A stretch of DNA of 64,000 nt from Dryocosmus kuriphilus (taxonomy: Eukaryota; Arthropoda; Insecta; Hymenoptera; Cynipidae), in assembly GCA_038277395.1 (NCBI GenBank), contig CM076195.1, forward strand, positions 52,702,551-52,766,550, read 5' to 3'. Positions 36,500 to 50,500 of this stretch are shown here, piece after piece. The notes beneath the pieces were generated by a model. The model was not told the DNA's origin, searched no databases, and saw only the letters and a list, made by a program, of their open reading frames with translations. Within the stretch, counting starts at the first letter, position 1; the number at the start of each line of letters is the position of its first letter. Made by a program: the position numbers and the translations under genes.

Positions 36500-37870
36500 T
36501 CTTACGTTTTTTTTTATCTCTCATAGTTTAGCCGGAAAATTGATTTTTTGATTTTGTGAAAACCGTTTTTGATGGATAAAACCATAACCGTTTGTCAAAA
36601 ACCGCTGGTTAGCGAACTCGTCCTTTCTGTTTGGAACCTAAAGATGTATGCCAAAGCGCAATCCAATCCGATTAGTCCTTCGAAGGTTATCGTGGGAACA
36701 GACGACAACGACGACAACGACAACAGCGCCAACAGACAGAGAGACAAGGCCGTAAAAACCATTTTTTCGGATTCAGGACGTCTCAAAACGTGGAGATTTC
36801 ATGAAATCCGTGAAAGTAAAATTTTGCATAAATCTGATACTTTCTCTGATGAGAATGTAAAAATTGCATTTTTCAGCCAAACTGTGTAAGAAATGATAAA
36901 ATTTACGTTCTAGATATAATATCATTGATTAGAGAGCGCGAGAAACGTGATGAGAATGCGCCTGAGTAGCGGGCAGATTTTTCAATAACTATCCAATCCG
37001 ATTAGTCGCTGAAAAGTGGTTTTCTTTGCATTTCATAATATATTTCACGGATAACTCAAAAACTACGCGTCTGATCAAAAAAATGATTGAAAACAATTTT
37101 ATAGACCTTTTTCGAGGTGAACAACTATGTTTAACATTATTTTTCTGTGTCTTGCATACTTTGGCGGGAAATTTAAGAACCTTGATTTTTAATAATGTTT
37201 TATCGATTAAAACAAAAACCGTGCATTCTATGAAACAATAGTTGAAACAAAATTTGTAGATCTTTTTAAATTTAACAACTTTGTTGTTTACCATTTTTTT
37301 GTATCTTGAATATGTTGGCAAGAAACCACAGTTTTTTAATTTTAATAGCGTTTTCATGATTAAGACAAAAACCGTTTATTTTATCAAAAAACTGTTAAGA
37401 CAAAATTTGTAGAATTTTTGAGATGAACAATCTCACTTTCTTACGTTTTTTTTTATCTCTCATAGTTTAGCCGAAAAATTGATTTTTTGATTTTGTGAAA
37501 ACCGTTTTTGATGGATAAAACCATAACCGTTGGTCAAAAACCGCTGGTTAACAAACCCGTCCTTTCGTTTTGAAATGTAAAGAAGTGTGCCAAAGTCCAA
37601 TCCAATCCGATTAGTCCTTCGAAAGTTATCGTGGGAACAGGCGACAACGACAACGACGACAACGACAACGACGACAACGACAACGACGACAGCGCCAACA
37701 GACAGACAGACACGGTCGTAAAAACCATTTTTTCGGATTCTGGAGGTCTCAAAACGTGGAGATTTCATGAAATCCGCGAAAGTCAAATTTTGCATAAATC
37801 TAATACTTTCTCTGATGAGATTGTAAAAATTGCATTTTTCAGCAAAACTGTGTAAGAAATGAAGAAATTT
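36500..37870 (+). repeat. A-B segment repeated near-identically at 44.2 and 46.2 kb
   Basis: The A monomer here carries rare marks: AAAGATGTATGCC left of the core and CAGGACGTCTC right of it. The same marks recur in the monomers with cores at 44443 and 46350, with only scattered changes. The following B monomer has CTGTGTCTTGCATAC in M1, found again near 32.37 and 44.89 kb. These shared rare variants point to recent copying of multi-monomer blocks. Confidence 0.75.
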
Positions 37871-39539
37871 TACGTTTTAGATACAATATCATTGATTAGA
37901 GAGCGCGAGGATCGTGATGAGAATGCGCCTGAGTAGCGGGCAGATTTTTCAATAACTATCCAATCCGATTAGTCGCTGAAAAGTGGTTTTCTTTGCATTT
38001 CATAATATATTTCACGGATAACTCAAAAACTACGCGTCTGATCAAAAAAATGATTGAAAACAATTTTATAGAACTTTTTGAGGGCAAGAACTATGTTTAA
38101 CATTATTTTTCTGTATCTTGCATACTTTGGCAGGAAATTTAAGAACCTTGATTTTTAATAATGTTTTATCGATTAAAACAAAAACCGTGCATTCTATGAA
38201 ACAATAGTTGAAACAAAATTTGTAGATCTTTTTAAATTTAACAACTTTGTTGTTTACCATTTTTTTTTGTCTTGAATATGTTGGCAAGAAACCACAGTTT
38301 TTTTTTAATTTTAATAGCGTTTTCTTGATTAAAACAAAAACCGTTCATTTTATCAAAAAACTGTTATGACAAAATTTGTAGATTTTTTGAGATGAACAAT
38401 CTTAGTTTCATACGTTTTTTTTTGTATCTCTCATATTTTAGCCGGAAAATGGATTTTTTGATTTTGTGAGAACCGTTTTTGATGGATAAAACCATAACCG
38501 TTGGTCAAAAACCGCTGGTTAACGAACTCGTCCTTTCCTTTTGGACCTTAAAGCAGTGTCCAAAGTGCACTCCGATCCGATTAGTCCTTCGAAAGTTATC
38601 GTGGGAACAGACGACAACGACAACGACGACAACGCAAACAGACAGACAGGCACAGTCGTAAAAACCCATGTTTTTCGCATTCAGGAGGTCTCAAAACGTG
38701 GAGATTTCATGAAATCCGCGAAAGTCAAATTTTGCATAAATCTAATACTTTCTCTGATGAGAATGTAAAAATTGCATTTTTCAGCCAAACTGTGTAAGAA
38801 ATGATGAAATTTATGTTCTAGATATAATATCATTGATTAGAGAGCGCGAGAAACGTGATGAGAATGCGCCTGAGTAGCGGGCAGATTTTTCAATAACTAT
38901 CCAATCCGATTAGTCGCTGAAAAGTGGTTTTCTTTGCATTTCATAACATACTTCACGAATAACTCAAAAACTATGCGTCTGATCGAAAAAAAAAGATTGA
39001 AAACAATTTTATAGACCTTTTCGAGGGGAACAACTAGCTTTACCATTATTTTTCTGTATCTTGCATACTTTGGCAGCAAATTTAAAAACCTTGATTTATA
39101 ATAATGTTTTAATCGATTCGAACAAAAACCGTAAATTTTATGAAAAAATAGTTAAAACAAAATTTGTAGATCTTTTAAAATTTAACAACTTTGTTCTTTA
39201 CCATTTTTTTGTATCTTGAATATGTTGGCGAGAAACCACAGTTCTTTAGTTTTAATAGCGTTTTCTTGATTAAAACAAAAACCGTTCATTTTATCAAAAA
39301 ACTGTTAAGACAAAATTTGTAGAATTTTTGAGATGAACAATCTCACTTTCTTACGTTTTTTTTTTTATCTCTCATAGTTTAGCCGGAAAATTGATTTTTT
39401 GATTTTGTGAAAACCGTTTTTGATGGATAAAACCATAACCGTTGGTCAAAAACCGCTGGTTAGCAAACCCGTCCTTTCGTTTTGAAATGTAAAGAAGTGT
39501 GCCAAAGTCCAATCCAATCCGATTAGTCCTTCGAAAATT

Positions 39540-39720
39540 ACGTAAGGGTTATCATGGGGGGGGGGGACAACGACGACACGTTAAAGACATGCATTTATTA
39601 TAGAAAAATCGCCAACAGACAGAAAGTTAGCAAGGCCGTAAAAACGACGCCAACGACAACGACCGCATTCAGGACAGCGCAAAACAGACAGACAGACAGA
39701 CACGGTCGTCCATTTTTTTG
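39540..39720 (+). repeat. Rearranged satellite core
   Basis: After CTTCGAAAATTACGTAAGG the sequence has a run of ten G, then GACAACGACGACACG. An insertion of unrelated bases follows (GACATGCATTTATTATAG), then fragments of a second core and flank (CGCCAACAGACAGAAAG, AAGGCCGTAAAAACGACG, CAACGACAACGACCGC), and finally GACAGACAGACAGACACGG. About 100 bp is extra compared with neighbours. It reads as pieces of two cores joined imperfectly, through a local rearrangement or an assembly fault. Confidence 0.7.
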
Positions 39721-42700
39721 GATTCAGGAGGTCTCAAAACGTGGAGATTTCATGAAATCCGCGAAAGTCAAATTTTGCATAAATCTAATACTTTCTCTGA
39801 TGAGAATGTAAAAATTGCATTTTTCAGCCAAAACTGTGTAAGAAATGATGAAAAAATTTACGTTCTAGATATAATATCATTGATTAGAGAGCGCGAGAAA
39901 CGTGATGAGAATGCGCCTGAGTAGCGGGCAGATTTTTCAATAACTATCCAATCCGATTAGTCGCTGAAAAGTGGTTTTCTTTGCATTTCATAAATATATT
40001 TCACGGATAACTCAAAAACTACGCGTCTGATCAAAAAAATGATTGAAAACAATTTTATAGACCTTTTTGAGGTGAACAACTATGTTTAACATTATTTTTC
40101 TGTATCTTGCATACTTTGGCGGGAAATTTTAAAACCTTGATTTTTAATAATGTTTTATCGATTAAAACAAAAACTGTGCATTCTGTGAAAAAATAGTTGA
40201 AACAAAATTTGTAGATCTTTTTAAATTTAACAACTTTGTTATTTGCCATTTTTTTGTGTCTTGAATATGTTGGCAAGAAACCACAGTTTTTTAATTTTAA
40301 TAGCGTTTTCTTGATTAAAACAAAAACCGTTATTTTATCAAAAAACCTGTTAAGACAAAATTTGTAGAATTTTTTGAGATGAACAATCTCACTTTCTTAC
40401 GTTTTTTTTTTTTATCTCTCATAGTTTAGCCGGAAAAATTGATTTTTTGATTTTGTGAAAACCGTTTTTGATGGATAAAACCATAACCGTTTGTCAAAAA
40501 CCGCTGGTTAACAAACCCGTCCTTTCCTTTTGAACCGTAAAGAAGTGTGCCAAAGTTCAATCCAATCCGATTAGTCCTTCGAAAGTTATCGTGTGAACAG
40601 GCGACAACGACAACGACGACAACAACGACAACGACGACAACGACAACGACGACAGCGCCAACAGACAGACAGACACGGTCGTAAAAACCATTTTTTCGGA
40701 TTCCGGAGGTCTCAAAACGTGGAGATTTCATGAAATCCGCGAAAGTCAAATTTTGCATAAATCTAATACTTTCTCTGATGAGATTGTAAAAATTGCATTT
40801 TTCAGCAAAACTGTGTAAGAAATGAAGAAATTTACGTTCTAGATACAATATCATTGATTAGAGAGCGCGAGGATCGTGATGAGAATGCGCCTGAGTAGCG
40901 GGCATATTTTTCAATAACTATCCAATCCGATTAGTCGCTGAAAAGTGGTTTTCTTTGCATTTCATAAAATATTTCACGAAAACTCAAAAACTACACGCGT
41001 CTGATCAAAAAAAAGATGAAAACAATTTTATAGACCTTTTTGAGGGCAACAACTATGTTTAACATTATTTTTCTGTATCTTGCATACTTTGGCGGGAAAT
41101 TTAAGAACCTTGATTTTTAATAATGTTTTATCGATTAAAACAAAAACCGTGCATTCTGTGAAACAATAGTTGAAACAAAATTTGTAAATCTTTTTAAATT
41201 TAACAACTTTGTTGTTTACCATTTTTTTTTGTATCTTGAATATGTTGGCAAGAAACCACAGTTTTTTAATTTTAATAGCGTTTTCTTGATTAAAACAAAA
41301 ACCGTTCATTTTATCAAAAAACGTTAAGACAAAATTTGTAGAATTTTTGAGATGAACAATCTCACTTTCTTACGTTTTTTTTTATCTCTCATAGTTTAGC
41401 CGGAAAATTGTTTTTTTGATTTTGTGAAAACCGTTTTTGATGGATAAAACCATAACCGTTGCTCAAAAAACCGCTGGTTAGCAAACCCGTCCTTTCCTTT
41501 TGGACCTTAAAGAAGCGTGCCAAAGTCCAATCCAATCCGATTAGTCCTTCGAAAGTTATCGTGGGAACAGGCGACAACGACAACGACGACAACGACAACG
41601 ACACAGCGCCAACAGACAGACAGACAAGGTCGTAAAAACCATTTTTTCGGATTCAGGAGGTCTCAAAACGTGGAGATTTCATGAAATCCGCGAAAGTCAA
41701 ATTTTGCATAAATCTAATACTTTCTCTGATGAGATTGTAAAAATTGCATTTTTCAGCAAAACTGTGTAAGAAATGAAGAAATTTACGTTCTAGATATAAT
41801 ATCATTGATTAGAGAGCGCGAGAAACGTGATGAGAATGCGCCTGAGTAGCGGGCAGATTTTTCAATAACTATCCAATCCTATTAGGCGCTGATAAGTGGT
41901 TTTCTTTGTATTTCATAAAATATTTCACGAAAAACTCAAAAACTATGCGTCTGATCAAAAAAATGATGGAAAACAATTTTATAGACCTTTTTGAGGGCAA
42001 CAACTATGTTTAACATTATTTTTCTGTATCTTGCATACTTTGGCGGGAAAATTTAAGAAACTTGATTTTTAATAATGTTTTATCGATTAAAACAAAAACC
42101 GTGCATTCTATGAAAAAATAGTTGAAACAAAATTTGTAGACTTTTTAAATTTAACAACTTTGTTGTTTCACCATTTTTTTTTGTATCTTGAATATGTTGG
42201 CAAGAAACCACAGTTTTTAAATTTTAATAGCGTTTTCTTGATTAAAACAAAAACCGTTCATTTTATCAAAAAACTGTTAAGACAAAATTTGTAGAATTTT
42301 TGAGATGAACAATCTCGCCTTCTTACGTTTTTTTTTATCTCTCATAGTTTAGCCGGAAAATTGATTTTTTGATTTTGTGAAAACCGTTTTTGATGGATAA
42401 AACCATAACCGTTTGTCAAAAACCGCTGGTTAACAAACCCGTCCTTTCCTTTTGAACCGTAAAGAAGTGTGCCAAAGTCCAATCCAATCCGATTAGTCCT
42501 TCGAAAGTTATCGTGGGAACAGGCGACAACGACAACGACGACAACGACAACGACGACAGCGCCAACAGACAGACAGACACGGTCGTAAAAACCATTTTTT
42601 CGGATTCCGGAGGTCTCAAAACGTGGAGATTTCATGAAATCCGCGAAAGTCAAATTTTGCATAAATCTAATACTTTCTCTGATGAGATTGTAAAAATTGC

Positions 42701-45700
42701 ATTTTTCAGCAAAACTGTGTAAGAAATGAAGAAATTTACGTTCTAGATACAATATCATTGATTAGAGAGCGCGAGGATCGTGATGAGAATGCGCCTGAGT
42801 AGCGGGCAGATTTTTCAATAACTATCCAATCCGATTAGTCGCTGAAAAGTGGTTTTCTTTGCATTTCATAACATACTTCACGAATAACTCAAAAACTACA
42901 CGTCTGATCAAAAAAAATGATAGAGAACAATTTTATAGACGTTTTCGAGGGGAACAACTAGCTTTACCATTATTTTTCTGTATCTTGCATACTTTGGCGG
43001 CAAATTTAAAAACCTTGATTTATAATAATGTTTAATCGATTCGAACAAAAACCGTAAATTTTATGAAAAAATAGTTAAAACAAAATTTGTAGATCTTTTA
43101 AAATTTAACAAATTTGTTCTTTACCATTTTTTTGTATCTTGAATATGTTGGCGAGAAACCACAGTTTTTTAGTTTTAATAGCGTTTTCTTGATTAAAACA
43201 AAAACCGTTCATTTTATCAAAAAACTGTTAAGACAAAATTTGTAGAATTTTTGAGATGAACAATCTCACTTTCTTACGTTTTTTTTTATCTCTCATAATT
43301 TAGCCGGAAAATTGATTTTTTGATTTTGTGAAAACCGTTTTTGATGGATAAAACCATAACCGTTTGTCAAAAACCGCTGGTTAACAAACCCGTCCTTTCC
43401 TTTTGAACCGTAAAGAAGTGTGCCAAAGTCCAATCCGATCCGATTAGTCCTTCGAAAGTTATCGTGGGAACAGGCGACAACGACAACGACGACAACGACA
43501 ACGACGACAACGACAACGACGACAGCGCCAACAGACAGACAGACACGGTCGTAAAAACCATTTTTTCGGATTCCGGAGGTCTCAAAACGTGGAGATTTCA
43601 TGAAATCCGCGAAAGTCAAATTTTGCATAAATCTAATACTTTCTCTGATGAGATTGTAAAAATTGCATTTTTCAGCAAAACTGTGTAAGAAATGAAGAAA
43701 TTTACGTTCTAGATACAATATCATTGATTAGAGAGCGCGAGGATCGTGATGAGAATGCGCCTGAGTAGCGGGCAGATTTTTCAATAACTATCCAATCCGA
43801 TTAGTCGCTGAAAAGTGGTTTTCTTTGCATTTCATAACATACTTCACGAATAACTCAAAAACTACACGTCTGATCAAAAAAATGATAGAGAACAATTTTA
43901 TAGACATTTTCGAGGGGAACAACTAGCTTTACCATTATTTTTCTGTATCTTGCATACTTTGGCAGCAAATTTAAAAACCTTGATTTATAATAATGTTTAA
44001 TCGATTCGAACAAAAACCGTAAATTTTATGAAAAAATAGTTGAAACAAAATTTGTAAATCTTTTAAAATTTAACAACTTTGTTCTTTACCATTTTTTTGT
44101 ATCTTGAATATGTTGGCGAGAAACCACAGTTCTTTAGTTTTAATAGCGTTTTCTTGATTAAACCAAAAAAACCGTTCATTTTATCAAAAAACTGTTAAGA
44201 CAAAATTTGTAGAATTTTTGAGATGAACAATCTCACTTTCTTACGTTTTTTTTTATCTCTCATAGTTTAGCCGGAAAATTGATTTTTTGATTTTGTGAAA
44301 ACCGTTTTTGATGGATAAAACCATAACCGTTTGTCAAAAACCGCTGGTTAGCGAACTCGTCCTTTCTGTTTGGAACCTAAAGATGTATGCCAAAGCGCAA
44401 TCCAATCCGATTAGTCCTTCGAAGGTTATCGTGGGAACAGACGACAACGACGACAACGACAACAGCGCCAACAGACAGAGAGACAAGGCCGTAAAAACCA
44501 TTTTTTCGGATTCAGGACGTCTCAGAACGTGGAGATTTCATGAAATCCGTGAAAGTAAAATTTTGCATAAATCTGATACTTTCTCTGATGAGAATGTAAA
44601 AATTGCATTTTTCAGCCAAACTGTGTAAGAAATGATAAAATTTACGTTCTAGATATAATATCATTGATTAGAGAGCGCGAGAAACGTGATGAGAATGCGC
44701 CTGAGTAGCGGGCAGATTTTTCAATAACTATCCAATCCGATTAGTCGCTGAAAAGTGGTTTTCTTTGCATTTCATAATATATTTCACGGATAACTCAAAA
44801 ACTACGCGTCTGATCAAAAAAATGATTGAAAACAATTTTATTGACCTTTTCGAGGTGAACAACTATGTTTAACATTATTTTTCTGTGTCTTGCATACCTT
44901 GGCGGGAAATTTAAGAACCTTGATTTTTAATAATGTTTTATCGATTAAAACAAAAACCGGGCATTCTATGAAACAATAGTTGAAACAAAATTTGTAGATC
45001 TTTTTAAATTTAACAACTTTGTTGTTTACCATTTTTTTGTATCTTGAATATGTTGGCAAGAAACCACAGTTTTTTAATTTTAATAGCGTTTTCATGATTA
45101 AGACAAAAACCGTTTACTTTATCAAAAAACTGTTAGGACAAAATTTGTAGAATTTTTGAGATGAACAATCTCACTTTCTTACGTTTTTTTTTATCTCTCA
45201 TAGTTTAGCCGAAAAATTGATTTTTTTGATTTTGTGAAAACCGTTTTTGATGGATAAAAACATAACCGTTGGTCAAAAACCGCTGGTTAACAAACCCGTC
45301 CTTTCGTTTTGAAATGTAAAGAAGTGTGCCAAAGTCCAATCCAATCCGATTAGTCCTTCGAAAGTTATCGTGGGAACAGGCGACAACGACAACGACGACA
45401 ACGACAACGACGACAACGACAACGACGACAGCGCCAACAGACAGACAGACACGGTCGTAAAAACCATTTTTTCGGATTCCGGAGGTCTCAAAACGTGGAG
45501 ATTTCATGAAATCCGCGAAAGTCAAATTTTGCATAAATCTAATACTTTCTCTGATGAGATTGTAAAAATTGCATTTTTCAGCAAAACTGTGTAAGAAATG
45601 AAGAAATTTACGTTCTAGATACAATTTCATTGATTAGAGAGCGCGAGGATCGTGATGAGAATGCGCCTGAGTAGCGGGCAGATTTTTCAATAACTATCCA

Positions 45701-47599
45701 ATCCGATTAGTCGCTGAAAAGTGGTTTTCTTTGCATTTCATAACATACTTCACGAATAACTCAAAAACTACACGTCTGATCAAAAAAATGATAGAGAACA
45801 ATTTTATAGACATTTTCGAGGGGAACAACTAGCTTTACCATTATTTTTCTGTATCTTGCATACTTTGGCAGCAAATTTAAAAACCTTGATTTATAATAAT
45901 GTTTAATCGATTCGAAACAAAAACCGTAAATTTTATGAAAAAATAGTTAAAACAAAATTTGTAAATCTTTTAAAATTTAACAACTTTGTTCTTTACCATT
46001 TTTTTTTATCTTGAATATGTTGGCGGCGAGAAACCACAGTTCTTTAGTTTTAATAGCGTTTTCTTGATTAAAACAAAAACCGTTCATTTTATCAAAAAAC
46101 TGTTAAGACAAAATTTCTAGAATTTTTGAGATGAACAATCTCACTTTCTTACGTTTTTTTTTATCTCTCATAGTTTAGCCGGAAAATTGATTTTTTGATT
46201 TTGTGAAAACCGTTTTTGATGGATAAAACCATAACCGTTTGTCAAAAACCGCTGGTTAGCGAACTCGTCCTTTCTGTTTGGAACCTAAAGATGTATGCCA
46301 AAGCGCAATCCAATCCGATTAGTCCTTCGAAGGTTATCGTGGGAACAGACGACAACGACGACAACGACAACAGCGCCAACAGACAGAGAGACAAGGCCGT
46401 AAAAACCATTTTTTCGGATTCAGGACGTCTCAAAACGTGGAGATTTCATGAAATCCGTGAAAGTAAAATTTTGCATAAATCTGATACTTTCTCTGATGAG
46501 AATGTAAAAATTGCATTTTTCAGCCAAACTGTGTAAGAAATGATAAAATTTACGTTCTAGATATAATATCATTGATTAGAGAGCGCGAGAAACGTGATGA
46601 GAATGCGCCTGAGTAGCGGGCAGATTTTTCAATAACTATCCAATCCGATTAGTCGCTGAAAAGTGGTTTTCTTTGCATTTCATAATATATTTCACGGATA
46701 ACTCAAAAACTACGCGTCTGATCAAAAAAATGATTGAAAACAATTTTATAGACCTTTTTGAGGTGAACAACTATGTTTAACATTATTTTTCTGTATCTTC
46801 CATACTTTGGCGGGAAATTTTAAAACCTTGATTTTTAATAATGTTTTATCGATTAAAACAAAAACCGTGCATTCTGTGAAACAATAGTTGAAACAAAATT
46901 TGTAGATCTTTTTAAATTTAACAACTTTGTTATTTACCATTTTTTTGTGTCTTGAATATGTTGGCAAGAAACCACAGTTTTTTTAGTTTTAATAGCGTTT
47001 TCTTGATTAAAACAAAAACCGTTCATTTTATCAAAAAACTGTTAAGACAAAATTTGTAGAATTTTTGAGACGAACAATCTTACTCTCTCACGTTTTTTTG
47101 TATCTCTCATAGTTTAGACGGAAAATCGATTTGTTGATTTTGTGAAAACCATTTTTGATGGATATAACCATAACCGTTCGTCAAAAAACGCTGGTTAGCG
47201 AACTTGTCCTTTCTGTTTGGAACCTAAAGAAGTATGCCAAAGCGCAATCCAATCCGATTAGTCCTTCGAAGGTTATCGTGTTAACAGGCGACAACGACGA
47301 CAACGACAACAGCGCCAACAGACAGACAGTCAAGGCCGTAAAAAAACCATTTTTTCGGATTCAGGAGGTCTCAAAACATGGAGATTTCATGAAATCCGTG
47401 AAAGTGAAATTTTGCATAAATCTGATACTTTCTCTGATGAGAATGTAAAAATTGCATTTTTCAGCCAAACTGTGTAAGAAATGAAGAAATTTACGTCCTA
47501 GATATAATTTCATTGATTAGTGAGCGCGAGAAACGTGATAAGAATGCGCCTGCGTATAGGGCAGATTTTTCAATAACTATCCAATCCTATTAGGGGCTG

Positions 47600-50500
47600 A
47601 TAAGTGGTTTACTTTGTATTTCATAATATATTTCACGAATAACTCAAAAACTGCATGTCTGATCAAAAAAATGGTTGTGTGAACGATTTTATAGAACTTT
47701 TCGAGGGAAAACAACTTTGTTTGACATTATTTTTTTGTATCTTGCATACTTTGGCAGGAAATTTGAGAACCTTGATTTTTAATTACGTTTTATCGATTAA
47801 AACAAGAACCGTGCATTTTATGAAAAAGTGGTCGAAACAAAATTTCTAGACCTTTTTAAATTGAACAACCTTATTCTTCACCATTTTTTGGTATCTTGAA
47901 TATTTTGGCGGGAAACCACAGTTTTCTAATTTTCATAGCGTTTTCTTGATCAAACAAAAACCGTTCCCTTTTTTCAAAAAACGATTAAGACAAAATTTGT
48001 AGACTTTTTTGAGGCAAACAATTTTACTTTCTTACGTTTTTTTGTGTCTCTCATAGTTTAGCCGGAAAATGGATTTTCTTGATTTTGTGAAAACCGTTTT
48101 TGATGGATACAACCATAACTGTTGGTCAAAAGACGCTGGTTAACGCACTCGTTCCTTCCTTTTGGACCTGAAAGAAGTTTGCCAAAGCGCAATCCAATCC
48201 GATTAGTGCTTCGAAAGTTATCGTGGGAAAAGGCGACAATGACGACAACGGCAACAGACAGACAGACAGGGTCGTAAAGACCATTTTTTCGGATTCAGGA
48301 GGTCTCAAAACGTGAAGATTTCATGCAATCCGCCAAAGTCAAATTTTGCATAAATCTAATACTTTCTCTGATGAGAATGTAAAAATTGCATTTTTCAGCC
48401 AAACTGTGTAAAAAATGAAGAATTTTACGTTCTAGATATAATTTCATTGCTTGGCGAGCGCGAGAAACGTGATGAGAATGCGCCTGCGTAGCGGGCAGAT
48501 TTTTCAGTAACTATCCAATCCGATTAGTCGCTGAAAAGTGGTTTTCTTTGTATTTCATAACATATTTCACGAATAACTCAAAAACTGCGCGTCTGATAAA
48601 AGAAATGCAGGGGAACAATTTTATAGATCTTTTCGAGGAAAACAACTTTGTTATACATTATTTTTTTTTATCCTGCATACTTTGGCCGGAAATTTGAGAA
48701 CCTTGATTTTTAATAATAACGTTTTATCGATTAAAACAAGAACCGTGCATTTTATGAAAAAATGGTTAGAACAAAATTTGTCGAACTTTTGAAGTTGAAT
48801 AACCTTGTTCTTCAACATTTTTTGTTATCTTGAATATTTTGGCGGGAAACCACAGTTTTTTTAATTTTCATAGCGTTTTCTTGATTAAACAAGAACCGTT
48901 CCTTTTTTTCAAAAAAACGGTTAAGACAAAATTTGTAGACTTTTTTTGAGGCGAACAATTTTACTTTCTGACGTTTTTTTTTGTATCTCTCATAGTTTAG
49001 CCGGAAAATGGATTTTTTGATTTTGTGAAAACCGGTTTTGATGAATAAAACCATAACCGTTGGTCAAAAACCGCTAGTTAACGCACTCGTTCCTTCCTTT
49101 TGGTCCTAAAGAAGTTTGCCAAAGCGCAATCCAATCCGATTAGTGCTTCGAAAGTTATCGTGGGAACAGGCGACAACGACGACAACGCCAACAGACAGAC
49201 AGACAGGGTCGTAAAGGCCATTTTTTCGGATTCAGGAGGTCTCAAAACGTGAAGATTTCATGCAATCCGCCAAAGTCAAATTTTGCATAAATCTAATACT
49301 TTCTCTGATGAGAATGTAAAAATTGCATTTTTCAGCCAAACTGTGTAAAAAATGAGGAAATTACGTTCTAGATATAATTTCATTGCTTGGCGAGCGCGAG
49401 AAACGTGATGAGAATGCGCCTGCGTAGCGGGCAGATTTTTCAGTAACTATCCAATCCGATTAGTCGCTGAAAAGTGGTTTTCTTTTTGTATTTCATAATA
49501 TATTTCACGAATAACTCAAAAACTGCGCGTCTGATAAAAGAAATGCAGGAGAACAATTTTATAGATCTTTTCGAGGGAAAACAACTTTGTTATACATTAT
49601 TTTTTTGTATCTTGCATACTTTGGCCGGAAATTTGAGAACCTTGATTTTTAATAACGTTTTATCGATTAAAACAAGAACCGTGCATTTTATGAAAAAATG
49701 GTTAAAACAAAACTTGTAGACCTTTTTAAATTGAATAACCTTGTTTTTCACTATTTTCCGGTATCTTGAATATTTTGGCGGGAAACCACAGTTCTTTAAT
49801 TTTCATAGCGTTTTCTTGATTAAACCAAAACCGTTCACTTTATCAAAGAACGCTTAAGACAAAATTTGTAGATTTTTTTGAGATGAACAATTTTAATTTC
49901 TAACGCTTTTGTTGTATCTCTCATAGTTTAGACGGAAAATTGATTTTTTGGTTTTGTGAAGACCGTTTTTGATGGATAAAACCATAACCGTTGGTCAAAA
50001 ACCGCTGGTTAACGCACTCGTCCTTTCCTTTTGGACCTTAAAGAAGTTTGCCAGAGCGCAATCCAATGAGATTAGTGCTTCGAAAGTTATCGTGGGAACA
50101 GGCGACAACGACGACAACGCCAACAGACAGACAGACAGGGTCGTAAAGACCATTTTTTCGGATTCAGGAGGTCTCAAAACGTGGAGATTTCATCAAATCC
50201 GCGAAAGTCAAATTTTGCATAAATCTAAAACTTTCTCTGATGAGAATGTAAAAATTGCATTTTTCAGCCAAACTGTGTAAAAAATGAAGATATTTACGTT
50301 CTAGATATAATTTCATTGCTTGGCGAGCGCGAGAAACGTGATGAGAATGCGCCTGCGTAGCGGGCAGATTTTTCAATAACTATCCAATCCGATTAGTCGC
50401 TGAAAAGTGGTTTTCTTTGTATTTCATAACATATTTCACGAATAACTCAAAAACTGCGCGTCTGATCAAAGAAATGCGTGAGAAAAATTTTATAGATCTT

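Larger units (their letters stand above)
16377..47600 (+). repeat. Central satellite array, A and B monomers of about 955 bp
   Basis: About 32 head-to-tail monomers. Cores start near 16929, 17877, 18841, 19630, 20597, 21536, 22499, 23437, 24404, 25347, 26175, 27109, 28085, 29026, 29990, 30956, 31898, 32867, 33831, 34800, 35739, 36702, 37643, 38612, 39568, 40603, 41575, 42526, 43477, 44443, 45382, 46350 and 47288. A monomers have a short core of about 24 bp. B monomers have a core of about 48 bp. They alternate strictly from 16.9 to 25.4 kb and irregularly after that. The variant ATCGATTCGAACAAAA in M1 recurs near 18.41, 20.16, 22.07, 23.97, 27.65, 28.59, 30.52, 34.36, 36.27, 39.12, 43.04, 44.00 and 45.91 kb, mostly at steps of about 1.91 kb or multiples. 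No gene is supported. Confidence 0.95.
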
